Shown here: positions 9,496 through 16,037 of the stretch, piece by piece
Layout: the number at the start of each line of letters is the position of its first letter
Position numbering within the stretch: position 1 is the stretch's first letter
Origin: Chryseobacterium camelliae
GTDB lineage: Bacteria > Bacteroidota > Bacteroidia > Flavobacteriales > Weeksellaceae
DNA: 64,000 nucleotides
Assembly (NCBI RefSeq): GCF_027920545.1
Contig: NZ_CP115859.1
Location: forward strand, 2,945,001-3,009,000
Direction of reading: 5' to 3'
Made by a program: the position numbers and the translations under genes
The notes under the pieces: model-generated
Seen by the model: the letters and a program-made list of their open reading frames with translations, nothing else
Told to the model about the DNA's origin: nothing
Database searches by the model: none

Positions 9496-9532
9496 GTCGT
9501 AGAAATACGACATGAAATCGTAGAATTACTAC
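9496..9532 (+). promoter_or_regulatory. Two adjacent inverted repeats upstream of tssD
   Basis: GTCGTAGAAATACGAC at 9496-9511 is a perfect dyad (6-bp arms, GAAA centre). GTAGAATTACTAC at 9520-9532 is a second dyad (4-bp arms). The centres are about 22-23 bp apart, two helical turns. Both lie upstream of the likely tssD -7 box, so they look like a double operator rather than part of the transcript. The regulator is unknown. Confidence 0.45.
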
Positions 9533-9581
9533 AAAATATAAAAAAGCCCTTTTGTAATTTTTTTATTGATGATTATGGTTC

Positions 9582-9589
9582 TATCTTTG
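9582..9589 (+). promoter_or_regulatory. -7 promoter box for tssD
   Basis: TATCTTTG matches the Bacteroidota TAnnTTTG box exactly. A TTTG at 9551-9554 could serve as -33 element but the spacing (27 bp) is long. It would give a leader of about 45 nt before the tssD ATG. Confidence 0.5.
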
Positions 9590-9640
9590 AAATATCAAAT
9601 CACCAAATCACGAAATATTAACGATTAAAATTTACAGATC

Positions 9641-10045
9641 ATGGCACTAAATTCAAGAGGAATTCTAAAATTCAACGGAGGCGAAGGTCAAAAATTATTA
9701 AAGCTGAACTACAGCGTATCCAGATCTACAGACGTTTCAGGTAGAGTAGCTTCGGATCCTTCCAATGCAATCATTAAACTTACCGTGGAAGCAACAGAAA
9801 AATCTGATATCCTGGAAAGCTTACTGAACGGAAAATACAAGCCAACCAGCGGAGAAATTACCTTCAACAAATCTCATGAAGAAGGAACCCTGATTACTTT
9901 GAACTGGGAGAACGGATATGTTATTCAGCACGAAGTAGACTTTGATGCGGTAGACGAAAATTCTATGTATGTAAGCTTCATCGTAAGTGCAGAGAAGATC
10001 AATTATGGTAATTCTGCTTATGAAGGACTTTGGCCATCAAGCTAA
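9641..10045 (+). CDS. tssD: T6SS tube protein TssD (Hcp)
   Basis: A 134-residue protein without signal peptide matches the Bacteroidota TssD family: it begins MALNSRGILKFNGGEGQKLL, has alternating short beta strands, and ends SAYEGLWPSS. TssD/Hcp hexamers stack into the inner tube that is propelled out of the cell, with VgrG on the tip. It has its own strong-looking promoter and is flanked by hairpins, consistent with the high expression typical of this gene. It sits between the transglycosylase gene and the second vgrG. Confidence 0.93.
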   Translation: MALNSRGILKFNGGEGQKLLKLNYSVSRSTDVSGRVASDPSNAIIKLTVEATEKSDILESLLNGKYKPTSGEITFNKSHEEGTLITLNWENGYVIQHEVDFDAVDENSMYVSFIVSAEKINYGNSAYEGLWPSS

Positions 10046-10075
10046 AAATCAACTAATCAACTAAAAATTAAACTG

Positions 10076-10115
10076 AAACAGGATAGTCTGCGAAAACAAG
10101 CAGATTATTCTGTTT
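10076..10115 (+). terminator. Long stem-loop after tssD (attenuator or mRNA-stabilising hairpin)
   Basis: The arms at 10076-10091 and 10100-10115 pair over 16 bp with two G-U wobbles and an 8-nt A-rich loop. Only a short T run follows, so full termination is uncertain. Partial termination or protection of the tssD message from 3' decay would fit the need for far more TssD than VgrG. Confidence 0.6.
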
Positions 10116-10282
10116 TCATGCTATAAAGATGTTTCGAAGCTGATGAAAGAATGTAAAGCATCTTGTGATTTTTAGTAATTCAATTCATGACTATTTAAAA
10201 TAATCCATTTTGGTGTGATATATGCTGTTGAAAATTAAATAGAAAGGAATTCAAAAATTAACCAAATAAAACACAAAATATT

Positions 10283-12382
10283 ATGTTTCAGGATAGTAAA
10301 ACAACTAAAACACAGCATAATGTTGTAAAACAGGAGAAGTTTTTAGATAAAACTGAAAAGAATATACAGAATATTAAAAAAAATGCTCTGAAAAAAACGG
10401 ATTCGAAAGTGAGCGCCATGAAGAATCTGGCTACGACTTCAGGTCTGCCTTCAGCAGAACAAAAGATATGGACTCAGCAACCGACTTCCAAAATACACAA
10501 TGCAGCTGCGATTCCGACAAGTGAAATTCTGGGAATCAATCGTGTAGTAAAGCTCGATATTGTTATAGAAGGAAAAGAAATACAACATTTTAAGCATTTT
10601 AAACTAACACAGAGTGCAGTTAAGCATCACGAATTTTCACTTACCCTGTCCCATGATACATTAGGAAGCGCAGAGAACCATAATCTGGAAGAAGCTCAAA
10701 ACTTTCTGGGAAAGAGAATTACGGTTATTTTCAAATATAAAGATGTCATAGAAGGACCGGAACGCAACTTTGTAGGAGTAATTACAGAAGTAGGATTCAG
10801 CCAGGAAAAAGGAAGTCTTGGTGATATTGTTCTCACAGGATACAGCCCTACCATTCTTTTGGATGTAGCTCCCAATATACAGAGTTTCGGCGGACCTCAG
10901 GAAGTAAGCCTGAATAGTATTGCAGACCAGGTGATCAAAGAAGGTCTTGGACAAAATAAATACGATTACAGAGTAGATTCCAAATATGGGAACGTGACTT
11001 ACAGTTCCCAGTATGAAGAAACCCATTATAATTATTTGGCAAGAATGGCGGAAGCTTATGGAGAACAGTTTTTTTATGACGGAGAAGTTCTTCATTTTGG
11101 TAAACTTCCACCTCAGGAAAAACCTGTAAAACTTACTTACGGAAGCAGTGTGAATGATGTTAAAATTAAAATGAAGGCACAGCACGTTCATCCTACTTTT
11201 TACGGATACAACAGCAGTAAGAACGAAAAACTGACCACAGGAAATTCTACAATTAAGCATACCTCTGATATTGCCAAACGCGCTTACGAAATCTCGGAAA
11301 AAACCTTTCAGACTCCTTCATTAAGAGTAGCTCCTATTAAAGCCGTATCTTTTATGGATATTGATGCCTCTCAAAAGGGTACGGCAGGAAGTAAAGCATC
11401 TGAAGTTTTCGTTACCTCAGCAACCACAACGGTTCCATTCTTATATCCGGGTTGTATTGCAGATATAGAGATGCGAAAAACCGATACCAACGATACTTCA
11501 TATTTCACAAAATTAATGATTACGAAGGTCGTTCATGAAGTGGATGCAAGAGGATATTATGACGGACATTTCGAAGCTATTGCCGCTGATACAGGATATA
11601 TTCCTCGTCCTGAATTTCATCTTCCGAAGGCAGAACCCCAGTTTGCTAAAGTGATTTCCAATACAGATCCTTTAAATCAGGGAAGAGTACAGGTACAATT
11701 CGATTGGCAAAACGGAAACTCAACCACAGAATTTATCCGTGTCATGTCTCCTGATGCCGGAAGCAGCGATAAAGTAAATAAAAACCGTGGTTTTATGTCT
11801 GTTCCGGAAGTAGGTGATCAGGTAATCGTGAGTTTTGTTCACCAGCATCCGGATCGTCCGTTTGTGATGGGAGGGATGTTTCACGGGGGTATTGGTACAG
11901 GTGGAGGAGTAGGAAATAATATCATGAGTTTCAGCGGAAGGAGTGGTGCCGAATTAAAATATGACAACGGAGCCGGCTCAATGAATCTTAAAGATCAGGG
12001 AGGTGCCAATATGTTTTTTGATGGAGCGGGAAATGTAGTGCATAATGCCAATAATGATAGTACCAAAACTGTTGGTAATAATAAAACGGATAAAATTGGA
12101 AACAATAAAAAACTTGAAGTCGGGTGCGATCATATTGCAGATGTTGGAAATAAACATCAGGTAGATGTAGGTAAAAAAAGTATATTCACTATGGATAGTG
12201 CCGGAGTTATTGATTTAACCGGAGCACAAAAAATTACTATTAAAGTGGGAAGCAGTGAGATTGTAATTACCGGGAGTAAAATTTCAATCACAAGTACTGA
12301 AGTTGATATCAAAGCAGGAAGTGCAACAGCTAATTTTAAAGGAAAAACTGCGATTACCGGAAAACCTGTAGATATAAACTAA
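10283..12382 (+). CDS. vgrG: VgrG/TssI spike protein (complete)
   Basis: A 699-residue T6SS spike. An unusual lysine-rich N-terminal extension (residues ~1-80) precedes the gp27-like domain starting near VVKLDIVIEGKEIQ. The gp5-like OB fold covers the PKAEPQFAKVISNTDPLNQG region around residues 455-540. The C-terminal needle begins after GGMFHGGIGTGGGVG and has short VG-N/D repeats (VGNNKTDKIGNNKKLEVG) followed by a beta-helical tail. It aligns with the partial VgrG at the window start up to the OB fold, then diverges. The stop codon overlaps the ATG of the LysM gene (TAATG), which implies coupling with its own cargo set. Confidence 0.94.
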   Translation: MFQDSKTTKTQHNVVKQEKFLDKTEKNIQNIKKNALKKTDSKVSAMKNLATTSGLPSAEQKIWTQQPTSKIHNAAAIPTSEILGINRVVKLDIVIEGKEIQHFKHFKLTQSAVKHHEFSLTLSHDTLGSAENHNLEEAQNFLGKRITVIFKYKDVIEGPERNFVGVITEVGFSQEKGSLGDIVLTGYSPTILLDVAPNIQSFGGPQEVSLNSIADQVIKEGLGQNKYDYRVDSKYGNVTYSSQYEETHYNYLARMAEAYGEQFFYDGEVLHFGKLPPQEKPVKLTYGSSVNDVKIKMKAQHVHPTFYGYNSSKNEKLTTGNSTIKHTSDIAKRAYEISEKTFQTPSLRVAPIKAVSFMDIDASQKGTAGSKASEVFVTSATTTVPFLYPGCIADIEMRKTDTNDTSYFTKLMITKVVHEVDARGYYDGHFEAIAADTGYIPRPEFHLPKAEPQFAKVISNTDPLNQGRVQVQFDWQNGNSTTEFIRVMSPDAGSSDKVNKNRGFMSVPEVGDQVIVSFVHQHPDRPFVMGGMFHGGIGTGGGVGNNIMSFSGRSGAELKYDNGAGSMNLKDQGGANMFFDGAGNVVHNANNDSTKTVGNNKTDKIGNNKKLEVGCDHIADVGNKHQVDVGKKSIFTMDSAGVIDLTGAQKITIKVGSSEIVITGSKISITSTEVDIKAGSATANFKGKTAITGKPVDIN

Positions 12383-13443
12383 TGAAGGAATTGATAAGAT
12401 ATAAAATTCAAAGAGAGGATACATTAGAATCAATAGCAGCAAAACATGGTTTATCTATTAAAGAGCTGGTAACCTTTCATAATCAAAGCTGTGGAGTAAC
12501 AGAAACTATTTTGAATGACTATTTGCCATTACATTTAGAACATATATTTCTAGAAATAAAGACGGAGGAAAAACAGCAAAAATCAAATAATACTACCACT
12601 AGTAATAAGGCAAGATATAGAGCAGAGCAGACAGTTATAACCAAGATTAATGGTATTATTCAAAATCATGCAGATACCAAAAGAGAATTTTTCGTTATAA
12701 AAGAATATAATAATAGCAAGTTATTAATAAAAACCGCCTTAGTTGAAAACATTATAAAAATAAATCCTATGGCTTTGCAGGATGCAATGAATATTATCTG
12801 TGAAGTTGATTTATTAAAGTGTGATGCTATCTTAGAACCTGATCTAAAGACTGGAAAAATTAAAAAAGTCCGCAACCATGATGAGATTATTAAAAGATGG
12901 AAGAAATATAGAAATAATTTAGAATCTAAGTTTGGCTTTATTCGCTCTGATACGACCAAGAATGATTTCAAACGTTTTATTGATGCATCTGAAAATGTAA
13001 TTATTAATGAAGAAAATTTAAAAACCGATTTTAACGCAAAACTTTTTTTTGATTTATTTTTTGATAAATATTTAGTTTCTAAAGATAATTTGTTTGACTC
13101 ATTTAACAAAAAATTAAATTCCCAATTATTGGAGAATATACCAGTGGAATTAAAGTTCAGACAAGATATTCTTTCCGAAACGGAAGATACTGTTACAGTA
13201 AGAAAAGTAGGGGAACTTAATAAAAACAGTTTAAATATTGACGGACTAAAAAAATCGTATGAAGAAAGATACTTGCCAATAGTGGGATATAAATTTTCAG
13301 AATATAATTTTAGTATGCGTGAACATACAATTTTAGACGTAACGAATCAATGGATTGAAGATTCTGAAGTAACAATTATTGAAGAAGTTAAAAATAATGT
13401 ACAGATATTGATAAGTTATAAACTTAAAAAAATAGAAACATAA
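12382..13443 (+). CDS. LysM-domain protein, probable T6SS adaptor or cargo
   Basis: A 353-residue protein with an N-terminal LysM-like repeat (residues ~4-52: YKIQREDTLESIAAKHGLSI and following). It has no signal peptide, so the LysM fold probably mediates protein binding in the spike complex rather than wall binding from the periplasm. The remaining 300 residues are lysine/asparagine-rich and not recognised; no catalytic motif is evident. It overlaps vgrG at its start and the PAAR-like gene at its end (TAATG junctions on both sides), so the three are co-translated. Base composition is more AT-rich than vgrG. It could be an adaptor/chaperone that loads the following PAAR-like protein, or an effector. 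Confidence 0.65.
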   Translation: MKELIRYKIQREDTLESIAAKHGLSIKELVTFHNQSCGVTETILNDYLPLHLEHIFLEIKTEEKQQKSNNTTTSNKARYRAEQTVITKINGIIQNHADTKREFFVIKEYNNSKLLIKTALVENIIKINPMALQDAMNIICEVDLLKCDAILEPDLKTGKIKKVRNHDEIIKRWKKYRNNLESKFGFIRSDTTKNDFKRFIDASENVIINEENLKTDFNAKLFFDLFFDKYLVSKDNLFDSFNKKLNSQLLENIPVELKFRQDILSETEDTVTVRKVGELNKNSLNIDGLKKSYEERYLPIVGYKFSEYNFSMREHTILDVTNQWIEDSEVTIIEEVKNNVQILISYKLKKIET

Positions 13444-14615
13444 TGGCAGAGTCTTTCGTACCACAGGAAACTACAGTAGTATGTACTAATATGACCAACG
13501 GGGCTCCTCAAAAGCTAGGTATGTATGAACGTACATCAATTACAATATACAGATCAAAAGAGCAACCTTTACTTAATAAACTGGATAGGAAACTTTCTGG
13601 TTCATTCCAATGTAAAACTTCAATGAAGTTTTGGGGAGGCCTGCAGGTATTATGTGCTGTTTTGGCAGTAGGAGCTTTGGCTATTGCTACTGTTGCTACC
13701 GGAGGAGCTGCACTTGCATTGGTTGCAGCGGTGGTTGCAGTTACAGCAGCTACCGCGAGTGTAGGTTCTGGAATTGTAGCAATTTATAAAGCTGCTCATG
13801 ATTGTGATGCTACGTTAACATCCAATTGGGAAGAATTTCATAAAATAGTAAATATTGAAAAGTCCAATGCGTTATTGAATAAATCCTTCATGAGCTGCAG
13901 TAAAGGAGGAATTGTTACCATTATTATGGATCCTGTATTAGCACAAGAAGCTGCTACTCAGATCAGTGACGGTAACAATAAAGAAGTGCTTGCTCATTTT
14001 GGAGCACAGGCTGTAATGGGAGTAATAACAGTAGCTACAACCTTTTCCCCCATAGGAATTTTAGTAGGAGCACCATTGGCTGTATATAATTACTGGAATG
14101 GTGAGAGTGATAAGCAGAAAATAAGAGATGCTAATACAAAACTAAGATTTACAAGTCAGGCACAAAATAATAAATCTCTTTTGGAACAAGGTTGGGATGC
14201 TACAAAACAGGAAGGTGTAAATGGAGTTATAGGAACACCGGGTGCTTTGGTAGAGGAAGGAATAACGGTTACAGCAAGGAATCAGGCTTTATTGAGACAA
14301 GCTCAGCAATATGGTATGGAAGCAATAGAAAGGCAGGCTGCTGGTAGAGTTGCTTCTGCTGAATCTGCTAGATTAGCACAGGATATTTTAATGAGGTCTC
14401 AATCTACTGCATTTAATTGGAAAGGATTAGGCGGAGGGCTGGTAAAAGGTTTTATTGGAGGAATGATTAACTTTGGAATTGATTATTCTGTAGATCAATA
14501 TGAAGAAAGTAAAAATAATGAAAGTATAGATATAGCATTATCAGCGGATGATGTTAATGCAGCTGGAGACAAAAACGATAAAGGTGGGATTAATATAATT
14601 GCACAAGAAGGATAA
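13443..14615 (+). CDS. PAAR-like (DUF4280-type) protein with hydrophobic region
   Basis: Residues ~10-60 (TTVVCTNMTNGAPQKLGMYE) and the later FMSCSKGGIVTI resemble the cysteine-containing PAAR-like DUF4280 proteins that sharpen Bacteroidota VgrG tips. Two strongly hydrophobic alanine/valine-rich stretches lie at about residues 60-115 and 180-210, possible membrane-insertion segments. The C-terminal 150 residues are helical and low in recognisable motifs. The protein ends without an identifiable toxin domain. It is either a complete PAAR-like carrier, a pore-forming cargo, or a carrier whose toxin tip was lost. The following gene encodes a membrane-anchored protein, as expected for immunity. 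Confidence 0.6.
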   Translation: MAESFVPQETTVVCTNMTNGAPQKLGMYERTSITIYRSKEQPLLNKLDRKLSGSFQCKTSMKFWGGLQVLCAVLAVGALAIATVATGGAALALVAAVVAVTAATASVGSGIVAIYKAAHDCDATLTSNWEEFHKIVNIEKSNALLNKSFMSCSKGGIVTIIMDPVLAQEAATQISDGNNKEVLAHFGAQAVMGVITVATTFSPIGILVGAPLAVYNYWNGESDKQKIRDANTKLRFTSQAQNNKSLLEQGWDATKQEGVNGVIGTPGALVEEGITVTARNQALLRQAQQYGMEAIERQAAGRVASAESARLAQDILMRSQSTAFNWKGLGGGLVKGFIGGMINFGIDYSVDQYEESKNNESIDIALSADDVNAAGDKNDKGGINIIAQEG

Positions 14616-14619
14616 TAAT

Positions 14620-15273
14620 ATGAAAAATCAATTTTTACAGGTAATAGGATATGCAATAGGTGTATTAGTTTTAGTTCCATTAGCCATTTATTTAATTAAT
14701 ATTTTCTTTTTCAAATCTCCAATAGTTACAGATAAAGAAATTAATCGTTTTATTGATAATTCTATAAATACAGAAATTGTTGTTTGGTTTGATAGACCTC
14801 TTACTATTAGTGAAAAACATTTAGGAAGACATTCGAAAACAGCTTCTACATTTTTAAGCAGAAATGGATCGGGAAATTATAATTATACTTCTTATACTTT
14901 TTATGATAAAGCAAGTAAAAAATATTTTTCTCTTTTACAATTGGTTGAAAGTGGATATATATTTAGAAACATTAAACAAGCAGATATTTTGAATATAAAA
15001 ATAAATAAATACTTTTTGAAAAATGAAGACTATGGGACATTACAAAACCCAATTCCAATTTTGTATTATGCAGGAATAGAAGAAGCAATAAGAACGCCTA
15101 AAGTGCAGACACAATTTAAAGAAGGTGTACTATCCGCAGAAGAACAATTCGGTATAGATAAGAATAATGATTTTGATCTTGTATATATGGAGAGGGTATA
15201 TAAAGCATCTGTTTTTAAATATCTTACATTTATAATTCCTAGAAAGGATTATAAAAAGATGTTTCCAAAATGA
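14620..15273 (+). CDS. Membrane-anchored protein, candidate immunity protein
   Basis: The ATG at 14620 is chosen over an upstream in-frame start at 14599 that would overlap the PAAR-like gene. A single N-terminal TM helix (residues ~7-31, GYAIGVLVLVPLAIYLINIFFF) is followed by about 185 mostly periplasmic residues of unknown family. It lies 4 bp after the PAAR-like gene. The last bases overlap the ATG of a degenerate copy of its own 5' end, evidence for tandem duplication. Tandem duplicated orphan immunity genes are common at the ends of T6SS effector loci. Immunity is inferred. Confidence 0.65.
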   Translation: MKNQFLQVIGYAIGVLVLVPLAIYLINIFFFKSPIVTDKEINRFIDNSINTEIVVWFDRPLTISEKHLGRHSKTASTFLSRNGSGNYNYTSYTFYDKASKKYFSLLQLVESGYIFRNIKQADILNIKINKYFLKNEDYGTLQNPIPILYYAGIEEAIRTPKVQTQFKEGVLSAEEQFGIDKNNDFDLVYMERVYKASVFKYLTFIIPRKDYKKMFPK

Positions 15274-15353
15274 AAAATCAATTTTTACAGGCAATAGATA
15301 TAGTAGTTTTAGTTCCATTAGCCATTTATTTACACAATATTTTCTTTTTTTAA
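15270..15353 (+). pseudogene. Truncated duplicate of the preceding gene's 5' end
   Basis: This 27-codon frame begins MKNQFLQAIDIVVLVPLAIY and closely repeats the first ~28 codons of the gene at 14620, with an internal deletion of three codons and a few substitutions. It then stops after NIFFF. The ATG overlaps the upstream TGA. It is a remnant of a tandem duplication. Confidence 0.75.
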
Positions 15354-15384
15354 GTTATAATTTTATCGGAAATCTCGTTGTTTA

Positions 15385-15937
15385 ATGAAAAAATATATCA
15401 CTATCCTATTAGGAGTTATCGGATTATTAGGAATTGTGGCTATTGCAAAAAATAAAATTTTTACAAGCCCTAATGATGATGTATATAATAAAGGCTGGAC
15501 AGAATATCAAAATGGAGAATTTCAAAAATCAATTGGTACTCTTTCAAAATTAGATATTAATAAATATCCTAAAGTTTCTATGGCTTTGGGAGATAGTTAT
15601 TTCGAAATAGCAAGATTATAAAAATGCTGAGAAATATCTGAAAATTTCTTATGATAAGAAGCTGTTTAAAAATAATGATGAAAAAAATAATGACCAATAT
15701 GTTAGGTATTTGCAATATTGAATTAAAGAACTTTAAAGATGCCAGATCTTATCTTGAAGAATCCGATAGGTGGGTAACCCGAATAGCAAAAGAAATTTAT
15801 ATATTTTGGATTCTTTGGAACAGAATACTAAGTAAAAGAAAACAAAACTGTATTTAAAAAAAGTAAGAACATTAGGGTACAATACCTCTATCAATTTTAA
15901 AATTCTTGATTCCATTCAACAATCACGAAAAATATAA
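15385..15937 (+). pseudogene. Frameshifted tetratricopeptide-repeat protein
   Basis: The first frame (15385-15621) encodes an N-terminal membrane anchor (TILLGVIGLLGIVAIA) and a TPR-like segment (YNKGWTEYQNGEFQKSIGTL, then MALGDSYFEIAR). It hits a stop at 15619. One base shift restores KNAEKYLKISYDKK, a further shift restores CNIELKNFKDARSYLEE, and a third region restores VRTLGYNTSINFKILDSIQQ up to a TAA at 15935. At least three frame changes are needed, so the gene appears decayed unless the assembly has homopolymer errors. The intact ancestor would be about 180 residues. Confidence 0.7.
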
Positions 15938-15942
15938 AAAAA

Positions 15943-15967
15943 AGACCTCAACTGAGGTCTTTTTTTA
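15943..15967 (+). terminator. Rho-independent terminator at the end of the T6SS region
   Basis: AGACCTCA and TGAGGTCT form a perfect 8-bp stem with a 2-nt loop, flanked by A7 and followed by T7. Confidence 0.85.
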
Positions 15968-16023
15968 GCTTCCGAATAAAGCTTCTTTTATTTCCGGATA
16001 CCTAAGGAAAAACACTTTTTTCT

Positions 16024-16031
16024 TATATTTG
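16024..16031 (+). promoter_or_regulatory. -7 promoter box for polA
   Basis: TATATTTG matches TAnnTTTG exactly, only 6 bp before the polA ATG at 16038, implying a very short leader or use of the ATG at 16047. No clear -33 box is seen. Confidence 0.4.
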
Positions 16032-16037
16032 TTCTTT

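Noticed and set aside
15651..15857. Independent 68-codon gene
   Set aside because: Its sequence continues the TPR pattern of the frame upstream, so it is treated as part of one frameshifted gene.
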